The notes under the pieces are model-generated. The model saw only the letters and a program-made list of their open reading frames with translations. It was not told where the DNA came from and did no database searches. Below, in pieces: positions 34,394 to 41,266 of a stretch of DNA of 41,266 nucleotides (positions are counted from its first letter, which is position 1; the number at the start of each line of letters is the position of its first letter). The position numbers and the translations under genes are program-made. This stretch comes from an uncultured Chloroflexota bacterium (lineage in GTDB: Bacteria > Chloroflexota > UBA4733), in assembly GCA_937967325.1 (NCBI GenBank), contig CALBSQ010000283.1, forward strand, positions 1 through 41,266. The letters run 5' to 3'.

Positions 34394-34594
34394 TAGAGCC
34401 ATGCCCAGGCGACGCCTCCGCCGCGGCATCATCACTTGGCCCACGGAACTACCCCCAACTGCAGGGACGCTTGTCCGCGTCAGTCGCCGGCCGGCACGAG
34501 GCCTTTGGCGACCAGGTCGCCCCAAGTGATGAATCGGCGCCATCCGTCGAGTCGTATTGGTCGGGAAGTAGGTGAGTGCGAGGAGAGGTGCATC

Positions 34595-34714
34595 GTGGAG
34601 ACTGGGCAAGGCCAACTGGCGCTCGTGACCGGCGGCAGCCGGGGCTTCGGGCGCGGCATCGTCGACCGGCGCTTGGCGCCCACCTGGCGCCCCGGCTCGC
34701 CGCCTCGGGACTGA
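34595..34714 (+). pseudogene. Stump of a short-chain dehydrogenase/reductase
   Basis: A GTG with an AGGAGAGG box starts a 39-codon frame whose first 22 residues read QLALVTGGSRGFGRGI, the TGxxxGxG cofactor loop of an SDR enzyme. It then becomes Arg/Pro-rich and ends at a TGA. About 220 residues of the enzyme are missing. Nearby, 34429-34439 and 34522-34532 form an 11-bp inverted repeat in the gap before this stump. Confidence 0.7.
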
Positions 34715-34888
34715 CGCCATTGAATTAACAGCAATGGAGCGCCACATCGGCTCATCGAATTATCCCCTCTGCTCGCGCCGAACCGGTTAGCTCAATGCGT
34801 GTGCGGTAAACGTCTGTACCTGCTCCCAGCGGCGTGTCCCGTCATGTGCCACGCTGCCAGGTCGAGGCGTTCCGGCCTCAACCCTCCG

Positions 34889-35746
34889 TTACGCTTGCCG
34901 GCTCTTGCGCCAGAGCTGCACGCCGAGGACCACAAAGTCCATGATCGCCACGGGCACGACGTAGGTCGTGATCCTGGAGCGACAGTCGTCGCTCGGCATG
35001 GTCGCCCCGGCCGCCTGGACGAGCTGCTGGTTGATCGCCATGACGCAGGTCTGGCCGCCGAGCGGCAAGGCGTAGAGCTTGCTCTCCCACTTGAGCGCAT
35101 TCACCAGTGCGCTGTAGTAGTCCGCCAGATTGAGCTAGCTGGAGGATACCAGGTCATCCAGCGAGCGAATGACGCCCTTGACGGCGAAGCTGACCCAGCC
35201 GCTGCCCAGCCAGATCGCGTCTCGCGGCGTGCCCGCCGACGCCATGGCTGTGAGCTTCTGGTAGGGATCCTGCGTGTTCGGCGCGCCGGTGTAGATGCCG
35301 TCGACCGTCGTACCGGGGAAGGCCTTCTGATAGCCGTCGGCGATGCGCTTCCCCCAGTCGGCCTTCTCCTGGGTGTAGGTCGGCCACAGCAAGGTCAGCT
35401 TGGCGGCGCCCGACGACACCGCGGCGCTGCTGCCGGCGATGGTCGACGCCGCGGTGCTGCTGGCCGACGCCGATGTCGCGGCCGCGCTGCTGACCGAGCT
35501 GACGGCGGTGGATGCGCGGGCGATGGTCCACGACGCGGCGGAGGTTGCCGGGTTGCTGCCTGATGCCGCCAAGGAGGCAGCCGCGGGAGCTGTGGACGTG
35601 CCGGCGGCGGAGCTCGAGACCGGCGCGGTGGCGGCGACCCCGCCGCAGGCGGCGAGCAACAGGAGCGACCCGCCTAGGGAACCGACCGCCTGCAGAGCCT
35701 GACGGCTGCTGGGTCGCAGGTTCCGCGGAGCCTGAACGCTGATCAG
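34889..35746 (-). pseudogene. Broken extracellular substrate-binding lipoprotein
   Basis: A family 1-type solute-binding protein gene in two pieces of one frame. The first piece begins at a CTG after a perfect AGGAGG box (no ATG, GTG or TTG in place), has a lipoprotein signal with lipobox LAAC (Cys at residue 34), a Ser/Ala linker and about 90 residues of binding domain. An in-frame TAG at 35135-35137 stops it, and the frame then resumes (LNLADYYSALVNALKWESKLYALPLGGQ) for about 45 residues. Around 34990 the sequence switches to a short unrelated membrane-segment tail ending RKSRQA. Most of the C-terminal lobe is missing. Confidence 0.8.
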
Positions 35747-36101
35747 GCGGCCCTCCTAACAGGGGTGCGGCCAAGGGAGATTTGCTCAGGCGCAGTATGT
35801 GTGGCATGCCCGAGTTTGTAAAGACCAAGTACGAAGTTTGGCGCGACGCAAGATAGGTACGGCCGGCGGAGGTCCGGCGGCGCAGCTTCCGCCCCGCAGC
35901 CCGACGGTTCCGCGGCAGGTTCCGCCACCTGATCGCCGCAAGGTCGCTGCACGGCGTCACGACCCCAATTCCTGAACGGTGATTCGTGAGTACGCGGTCT
36001 GCTATACTCGCCCCACTGCGCGATTGCTCGCGCCGAACACGTACCTGTCCTGGCGCACCAGCTGGTGCTATTACACGTGCGCTTGAGGGTGGGAGGTTGC
36101 C
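35747..36101. other. Divergent intergenic region before the intact binding-protein gene
   Basis: 355 bp without a gene. A TATACT box at 36003-36008 is a candidate -10 for the gene starting at 36102, but the -35 is not convincing. Confidence 0.4.
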
Positions 36102-37523
36102 ATGACAACATCGGCTGAACGCGCCGTGCTCAGCCGGAGGCGGATGGTACAGCGCGTTGCTGCCGCCACGCTTGCCGCCGCGGGCTCCGCTGTCCTCTCG
36201 GCATGCGGTAGCGCCCCGGCAGTCGTCGCCACCGACACGCCAACCCAGCCGGCAACTCCGATCCAAGCTGCTAGGCCCGCCCCAACGGCCAGTCCGGCGG
36301 CCGCGTCCACGCCCGCACCGACCTTGGCGCCATCCGCCGCGGGAAAGACCCCGGTGGTCTTCTACCACTCCTTCAACGCGGCGCAGCAGCCGCGTGTCGA
36401 AAGCATCCTCGTCTCTAACGTGAAGCGCGACCTCCCCGGCATCGACTTGCAGATCACGCCGACGAAAGCGACCTACACCGATCTGCAGATCCTGATCGCG
36501 GGCGGCAGCCAGCCCGACGTTGCCATGAACAACGGCCTCAACCCGCTCGGCATGTTCACCGACCCCACCACCTACATCGCCCGCGACAAGCTCGATCTTG
36601 GCCCCTACAACCCGATACTGCTGGACTTCCTGAAATGGGGCGGCGTCCTCTGGAGCCTACCGGCGAGCGTGGGCGGCAACGGTCCCATGTGGGCCTTCAA
36701 CAAGACGCGTTTCGATAACGCGGGCATCCCCTACCCGCCGGACCAGTGGAATGACCCCACCTGGACCTGGGACGAGCTGGTCAAGCGTGCCAGTCAGCTC
36801 ACCACCAAGCAGGGAGACAAGACCACGTATGGCTTCGGCCCGCTCTGGGCCTTCCACGCCCAACCGCGGCCCTGGGGGACGCAGTGGATAAAGCTCGACC
36901 TCCAGACGGTGACGGCCGATACGCCGGAGATGCATCAAGCCTTCACCGTCTGGCAGGACCTCTTTTGCAAATACGGCGTCCTGCCCAAGCCCAGCGACAA
37001 GTCGGGCTACAACACCACTGACGACACCATCCTGGCCGGCGCGTCGGCTATCAAGCCGATTGGCGCCTGGAACTATGCCCAGTATGTGCAGTCCCCCAAC
37101 GTGACCTGGGCCTTCGCGCCTGTGCCGAAAGGTACGGTTACCGCCTGCGATCAGACCTACTTCGGCGTGAGCATCGTCGCCGGGGCCAAGCATCCCGATG
37201 GGGCCTGGCAGTTCGCCCGCTGGCTGGCCACGACACCCGATTACACGCTGGTCCGTCAGGTGCCGCCGGCGCTGCCCGTGCTCTTCGACAAGTGGCTGCC
37301 GGCGGTATTCGGCAAACAGGTCACCGAGCGGCGCGCCCACCTCATCAAGGACGGACTGGCATTTGCCGCGCCGTCAGACGGCCTCGTGTACCACCCCAAG
37401 CAGAAGCAGATGATCAGTCAGGTCAACCCAATGATCGAGCAGGTCAGCAACTGCGCGCTGAGCCCAGCCGACATGCTCCGCCAAGCGCAGTCCCAACTCT
37501 CGGCGCTCGCTGCCGCTCCATAG
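36102..37523 (+). CDS. ABC sugar-type substrate-binding lipoprotein 1
   Basis: 473-residue extracellular solute-binding protein of the carbohydrate (family 1) type. A twin-Arg-like start (SRRRMVQRVAAATL) precedes a lipobox LSAC with Cys35, then a Pro/Thr/Ala linker to about residue 80 and a periplasmic-binding fold with VVFYHSFNAAQQPRVE, IAGGSQPDVAMNNG, WSLPASVGGNGPMWAFNKTRF and WNDPTWTWDELVKRA typical of sugar binders. The ATG has a GGGAGG box. No permease or ATPase gene is nearby. It would sit on the outside of the membrane and deliver a sugar or oligosaccharide to an importer encoded elsewhere. Confidence 0.88.
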   Translation: MTTSAERAVLSRRRMVQRVAAATLAAAGSAVLSACGSAPAVVATDTPTQPATPIQAARPAPTASPAAASTPAPTLAPSAAGKTPVVFYHSFNAAQQPRVESILVSNVKRDLPGIDLQITPTKATYTDLQILIAGGSQPDVAMNNGLNPLGMFTDPTTYIARDKLDLGPYNPILLDFLKWGGVLWSLPASVGGNGPMWAFNKTRFDNAGIPYPPDQWNDPTWTWDELVKRASQLTTKQGDKTTYGFGPLWAFHAQPRPWGTQWIKLDLQTVTADTPEMHQAFTVWQDLFCKYGVLPKPSDKSGYNTTDDTILAGASAIKPIGAWNYAQYVQSPNVTWAFAPVPKGTVTACDQTYFGVSIVAGAKHPDGAWQFARWLATTPDYTLVRQVPPALPVLFDKWLPAVFGKQVTERRAHLIKDGLAFAAPSDGLVYHPKQKQMISQVNPMIEQVSNCALSPADMLRQAQSQLSALAAAP

Positions 37524-37589
37524 GTGTTGCATGGTTGATGCTCCACGGTCGCCAGCTCCTCGTAACCGCGCACCGTCCCGCCGGACGGA

Positions 37590-37679
37590 GTGCGGAAGCC
37601 CTACGAAGGCCACCTGGCCCGTCCCGACGAGTACCTGGGCACGATCATCGACTGGACGGGCGAGCCGACCGGGGAGTAA
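37590..37679 (+). pseudogene. Short coding remnant, C-terminal-like
   Basis: Frame that reads VRKPYEGHLARPDEYLGTI and ends DWTGEPTGE before a TAA at 37677. It resembles the last residues of a metabolic enzyme and has no start, so it is probably the tail of a lost gene. Identity unknown. The rest of the 553-bp gap between the two binding-protein genes holds only repeat copy D. Confidence 0.35.
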
Positions 37680-37806
37680 TGCCCCCCTTGCGAGGCTTCG
37701 TCCCTTGTGCGACCCCAGGTCTGACTTTGGCAGCGACCGAGCGAGGGAGGGCCTGCCCGACATCTCGCTTCGTCGGGTGTATCACAACGTAATGCGTTGA
37801 ACTGGC

Positions 37807-37937
37807 GGTGTGCCACGGAGCGCGGGCGTCCCGCCCGCCCCGGGCCGGCCGCGGGGGCAGGCACCCCACCCGCTCGCCCGATACCGCCCCGCCGGTCGCC
37901 ACCGGGCGGGCGGGACGCCCGCGCTCCGTGGCACACC
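37807..37937. repeat. Palindromic intergenic repeat, copy D
   Basis: Longest copy: perfect 34-bp arms at 37807-37840 and 37904-37937 around a 63-bp loop. Outer bases (GGTGTGCCACGG/CCGTGGCACACC) differ from copies A-C but still pair. The core is shared with the other three copies. Confidence 0.9.
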
Positions 37938-38076
37938 GCCCTCGGCAGTAGCTTGCTGCCATATTCCGTGGCACACCCGCTTCGTCTACGACCTTGACGA
38001 AGTTGCCCACTTGGCCTATACTGCCGGTCGCCGGCAACAACGCGATCTCCTACAAGCAGCGAAGGGGGCAGGTAGC

Positions 38077-39615
38077 ATGGCTGTGCTGGCTCGTTGGCGA
38101 CATTGTCGTTTTTCTCGTCGTGAGGCGCTCCTGCAGTTCACCGCGTCGGTCGTCCCAGTGGCGCTGCTGGTCGCTTGCGGCGGGACTGCCGCGGAGCAAC
38201 CCACGGTTGCCGCGGTCGTCAATCCATCCTCCACGGCAGCCGTGGTCTCCTCGGCGAGCGCGGTAGCGTCCACGATGGCGGCGGCGGCCTCGACATCCTC
38301 CGCGACCTTGGCGACATCGTCAGCAGCGTCATCGAGCGCGCTGTCTTCCGCGGCTACGCCCTCAGCTACCGCTGCCGCCACGAGCCCAGCTTCAAGCAGC
38401 GGAGGCGGCGTCGTCTTTTGGAGCAACTCCGGCTATCCGTACAAGGATCACGTGGGGTCAGACCTGGTCAAGCAGTTCGAGCAAGGCGGCGGGCCCACCG
38501 TCGACTTTATCGACACGACCTATAACGACTTCATGGAGAAGCTGCTGACGACGGTTGCCGCGGGTACACCGCCGGACCTGTCTTACGTGGACGACTATGT
38601 CCCTCAATCGTATGCCTGTCGCGGCGTGCTCGCGGCGCTGGACGACATGATGAGCCGGTCCAAGGTGGTCAACAGGGGGAACTTCTGGCCCGGCATCGTC
38701 GGCAACAACGTCTACAAGGGCAAGATGTACGGCATCCCGCACGGCACCGACGTGGGCTTGCTCTACTACAACGAGGACCTCTTCAAGGCGGCCGGCCTCG
38801 ACCCCAGCACGCCGCCAGCGACCTGGGACGCCGCGCTGACCGTCGCGGGACAGCTCACGCGCAAGCAAGGCGGCGACCTGCAGCAGGTCGGCTGGCCGCC
38901 GTTCTGGGGCTGGTCCGGCACACAGCAGTGGATGCTGCCTTACTGGCAGCTTGGCGGCGAGCTGATCACCGCCGACGAGTCCAAGCCGACCTTCAACAAC
39001 GACCAGGCGCTCCAGGCGATGGACTGGGGCAAGAAGCTCTACGACCTGCAAGGCGGCTACGATGCCGTCACCAAGCTCATCACCACCGGGCTGAAGGGGC
39101 GGCAGGCCTTCGTGACGGGCCGGTCGGCCATGGTGTTTGCCACCCACGCCGCTCAGACCTTGGACTTCAAGGGCAAGACCAACTTCCCGATCGGCTCGAC
39201 CTTCTGGCCCTTGCCGACCGGCGGGAAACACGCCAACTACATCAGCGGCTGGAGCCTGGTCATCCCGAAGGGGGCGAAGAATGCCGCCGGCGCCTTCCAA
39301 TTTCTGGAGTTCCTTTGCGGCAACGGTCCGCAGGTGGCCTGGGCGCTCGGCTGGAACTGCCAGCCCTCCGTCGTCGCCGCGGCGCAGTCCCCGCAGTTCC
39401 TCAACGCCGATCCGCTGAATAAGCTCGCTATCGCCGAGAGCCCGACGGCCAAGTACATCATCACGGCGCCAGGCGGCGACAAGATTCTTGGCCTCATGGA
39501 TAAGCTGGTCACGACCGTGATGCGCGGCCAGCAGACACCGCACGACGCCTTGCAGGCAACCAGTGATCTGGTGCAGCAGGCGCTCACCGACGCCGAGAAG
39601 AACTGCGTCGTGTAG
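38077..39615 (+). CDS. ABC sugar-type substrate-binding lipoprotein 2
   Basis: 512-residue extracellular binding protein. Basic start, hydrophobic stretch and lipobox LVAC with Cys34, then a very long Ser/Ala-rich linker (about residues 45-110), then a family 1 binding fold with VVFWSNSGYPYKDHVG, VAAGTPPDLSYVDDYVPQ, YGIPHGTDVGLLYYNEDLFKAAGLDP and GWSGTQQWMLPYWQLGGELITADESKP. The ATG at 38077 is preceded by GAAGGGGG; the same frame stays open upstream through repeat copy D, but that part is not protein-like. It is followed after about 70 bp by the aminotransferase gene. Confidence 0.9.
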   Translation: MAVLARWRHCRFSRREALLQFTASVVPVALLVACGGTAAEQPTVAAVVNPSSTAAVVSSASAVASTMAAAASTSSATLATSSAASSSALSSAATPSATAAATSPASSSGGGVVFWSNSGYPYKDHVGSDLVKQFEQGGGPTVDFIDTTYNDFMEKLLTTVAAGTPPDLSYVDDYVPQSYACRGVLAALDDMMSRSKVVNRGNFWPGIVGNNVYKGKMYGIPHGTDVGLLYYNEDLFKAAGLDPSTPPATWDAALTVAGQLTRKQGGDLQQVGWPPFWGWSGTQQWMLPYWQLGGELITADESKPTFNNDQALQAMDWGKKLYDLQGGYDAVTKLITTGLKGRQAFVTGRSAMVFATHAAQTLDFKGKTNFPIGSTFWPLPTGGKHANYISGWSLVIPKGAKNAAGAFQFLEFLCGNGPQVAWALGWNCQPSVVAAAQSPQFLNADPLNKLAIAESPTAKYIITAPGGDKILGLMDKLVTTVMRGQQTPHDALQATSDLVQQALTDAEKNCVV

Positions 39616-39686
39616 AAGAAACCGGCCGCGGTAAGGGCGCGGCTTGCGGCGCAGTGACGAGGATCGACCGACGAAGGAGGAGCAGC

Positions 39687-40934
39687 ATGGCAGTGCAGAT
39701 GGAGCGAGCGGCCTACGGCGCGGCAGCGCAGAATTGGCAGGCGGGCAAGCTGCCCACGCCGTTCCCGCGCACGATCGGGCCCAACGCGATGCGCTATCTC
39801 GAAGAGATCGTGCAGAGCGGCCTGCGGGCGAATATGATCTCGCGCTTCGAGCGGCGCTTTGCCGAAGAGATGGGCGTCAAGCACTGCATCGCCACACCCG
39901 GCTGCACGCCGGCCCTGCTGCTGCTCGCCATGACGTTGCCCTTCGAAGCCGGCGACGAGGTGATCGTCAGCCCGATCACCGACTACGGCACCATCATGGG
40001 GCTGATCCAGCAGCACTACATCCCCGTCTTCGCCGATACCGCGCCGGGGACGGTGAACATCAGCGCGGAGACCATCGCTCCCCTGATCACGGACCGGACG
40101 CGGGCCATCCTGGCGGTGCATAAGACCGGCCTGCTCTGCGACATGGACCCGATCGTGGATCTGGCCCGCAGGCGCAACCTGTTGGTGATTGAGGACGTCT
40201 GCCAGGCGGTGTTCGGCCGCTACAAAGGGCGGATCGCCGGCACGCTGGGCGATGCCGCCGGTTTCTCCTTCGACTCGGAGAAGACGATGGGATCGGACAC
40301 CGGCGGCTGCCTGGTGACGAACGACGATACCATCGCCGAGCGGGCGCGCTTCCTGGGTCAAAGTCGCGGAGGGGTGAATAAGCTCGGGTTCGGCCGCATG
40401 CACATCGCCGAGGGGAACGCCTTGCGCATGCCGGAATGCACCGCGGCCATCACCTTGGCGCAGTTGGAGATCATCCATGAGCAGGTGGCGCAGCGGGACC
40501 GGATGGCGCGCCTCTTGACGAAGGAGCTGGCGCGCATCCCCGGCATCACGCCGCTGCCGATACCAGAGTATGTCGATGTGTTTTCGCCGTGGATAATTGG
40601 GTTTAGCATCGATCCGGCGGCCTTCCGCTGCAGCGCGGATGAGTTCGGCCAGCAGTGCGCCGACGGCGGCATCCCTGGCGCCAGCACTGCCCGCTACTAC
40701 CTGATGCCGGCTGCCTGCACGTTCCTGCAAGAGAAGGCGCGCGCTCACGTCTACCCGTACACTAAGCCGCCGGCCTCGCGCGACTATACCTACAGCGGCG
40801 ACTCCTGCCCGACCGCCCAGACATTTCTGGAGACGTTCATCCGCTGGTCTTCCTTCTGCGAGAAATACCAGCCGGAGCACTGCGAGCTGGCCGCCGCGAT
40901 CGTGCGGAGGGTGGCGGACGCGAACCGCGTGTAG
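39687..40934 (+). CDS. DegT/DnrJ/EryC1-family aminotransferase
   Basis: 415-residue PLP-dependent aminotransferase of the sugar-aminotransferase family. Asp170 in VIEDVCQAVFGRYKG pairs with the pyridine nitrogen, and Lys199 in GFSFDSEKTMGSDTGG is the PLP Schiff-base lysine. The C-terminal part (IPGASTARYYLMPAACTFLQEK, CEKYQPEHCELAAAIVRRVAD) is more divergent. The ATG at 39687 follows AAGGAGGAG. Members convert keto sugars to amino sugars; with no partner sugar-nucleotide genes nearby, an inositol-type amino sugar substrate is also possible. The family is sure. Confidence 0.88.
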   Translation: MAVQMERAAYGAAAQNWQAGKLPTPFPRTIGPNAMRYLEEIVQSGLRANMISRFERRFAEEMGVKHCIATPGCTPALLLLAMTLPFEAGDEVIVSPITDYGTIMGLIQQHYIPVFADTAPGTVNISAETIAPLITDRTRAILAVHKTGLLCDMDPIVDLARRRNLLVIEDVCQAVFGRYKGRIAGTLGDAAGFSFDSEKTMGSDTGGCLVTNDDTIAERARFLGQSRGGVNKLGFGRMHIAEGNALRMPECTAAITLAQLEIIHEQVAQRDRMARLLTKELARIPGITPLPIPEYVDVFSPWIIGFSIDPAAFRCSADEFGQQCADGGIPGASTARYYLMPAACTFLQEKARAHVYPYTKPPASRDYTYSGDSCPTAQTFLETFIRWSSFCEKYQPEHCELAAAIVRRVADANRV

Positions 40935-41089
40935 GCGAATCTAGGCCTGATGGGCAATCGGGCAAAGATTAGGAGCGGCTGAGTGATCAGGCGGCGCGGC
41001 TCGTTAGCGGGGGCGAGATGGCTGGACGAGTGAGCCTTTGGGCCGGCAAGTCCTGGGAGCGACCTATGGCGACGGATGCCCGGCGACTA

Positions 41090-41211
41090 AAGTCGCGGGC
41101 TACAGCCTGCGGAGTCCGCCTTCGCGGACTCCCGGCGGCCAAATCAGCGTCGAGCAGGCCCGCTCGGCCCAGCCCGCGAAGGCGGGCTTCGCAAGGTGTA
41201 GCTCGCGACTT
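41090..41211. repeat. Fold-back intergenic repeat, right end
   Basis: Outer arms 41090-41104 and 41197-41211 pair at 14 of 15 positions (AAGTCGCGGGCTACA). Two perfect hairpins lie inside: GGAGTCCGC/GCGGACTCC at 41111-41132 and AGCCCGC/GCGGGCT at 41171-41188. The whole could fold as a multi-armed structure. Bases 40935-41089 hold no gene. The element abuts the right terminal repeat. Confidence 0.8.
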
Positions 41212-41259
41212 ATGGAAGTTGTCATTTAGATCCTGGGCTTTCTCGGAGGGAGCCGTCGG
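41212..41259. repeat. Right 48-bp terminal inverted copy
   Basis: Exact reverse complement of bases 1-48. Seven further bases follow it to the contig end. See the left copy. Confidence 0.9.
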
Positions 41260-41266
41260 CGTGGAG

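Noticed and set aside
34429..34532. 11-bp inverted repeat around the gap before the SDR stump
   Set aside because: Short arms with an 82-bp spacing; could be chance and no function is suggested.
37810..38076. Upstream extension of the second binding-protein gene through repeat D
   Set aside because: The frame stays open only because the GC-rich repeat has no stops; the residues are Arg/Pro/Gly-rich and lie before the lipoprotein signal.
1..41266. The window as one 41-kb transposon with terminal inverted repeats
   Set aside because: No transposase or recombinase gene is present and housekeeping genes (tkt, ilvD, PBP) lie inside; an assembly break at a repeat is more likely.
1..41266. CRISPR arrays, prophage or rRNA genes
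   Set aside because: No regularly spaced direct repeats, phage structural genes or rRNA sequence are visible.

Overview
The window is a high-GC bacterial contig. It carries Uma2-family nuclease and RHH-HNH genes, a BTAD/SARP-type AAA-TPR regulator, a neutral-ceramidase-like protein, several Gfo/Idh/MocA oxidoreductases, substrate-binding lipoproteins with long Ser/Ala/Pro linkers, and many long GC-rich palindromic intergenic repeats. This mix best fits Chloroflexota, possibly a Thermomicrobia/Sphaerobacter-like lineage. That placement is an inference, since there is no rRNA or marker phylogeny here. The two ends carry the same 48 bp in inverted orientation, so the window is probably a whole contig that broke at a dispersed repeat.

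Layout. 0.2-9.5 kb is housekeeping: transketolase, a GT-C-type membrane glycosyltransferase, a stand-alone receiver protein, a class A penicillin-binding protein with a 26-residue bL37-like protein just upstream of it, and IlvD. 9.6-17.3 kb is a compact minus-strand cluster: three SnoaL-like ester-cyclase domains, two alpha/beta-hydrolase domains, an ABM-type monooxygenase and a SAM methyltransferase, with a SARP/BTAD-AAA-TPR regulator upstream. Two promoters in the cluster carry near-identical heptamer direct repeats (AAAAGGT, 11-bp period, 8 bp before a -10-like box), which is the textbook SARP operator layout. 17.9-19.3 kb is a 1.3-kb cassette with an RHH-like protein and an HNH nuclease. 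It is flanked by an intact CAT-anticodon tRNA gene and a 44-bp copy of that tRNA's 3' half, as in tRNA-targeted integration, but it has no integrase. 19.5-22.1 kb is a DrrAB-like ABC exporter divergent from a TetR regulator, with a perfect 15-bp palindrome between them.

22.3-31.4 kb holds a Uma2-family protein, a sugar-nucleotidyltransferase and a sugar/polyol metabolism block: a ceramidase-like protein, three Gfo/Idh oxidoreductases plus the stump of a fourth, a TIM-barrel sugar isomerase and a divergent ROK regulator. 31.7-34.7 kb has a DUF899 protein, a DUF2182 membrane protein and an ECF sigma factor with a SnoaL-like tail cut by an in-frame TGA, followed by an SDR stump. 34.9-40.9 kb has a broken substrate-binding lipoprotein gene, two intact ones and a DegT/DnrJ/EryC1 aminotransferase, with no transporter permease or ATPase for any of them.

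Four intergenic gaps each hold a member of one palindromic repeat family (28-34-bp perfect arms around a 47-66-bp loop). Two other long inverted repeats, several hairpins and a fold-back element at the right end add to this. Remnants and broken genes cluster at 24.0, 27.7, 34.3-35.7 and 37.6 kb, which suggests ongoing decay and rearrangement in the accessory part of the contig.
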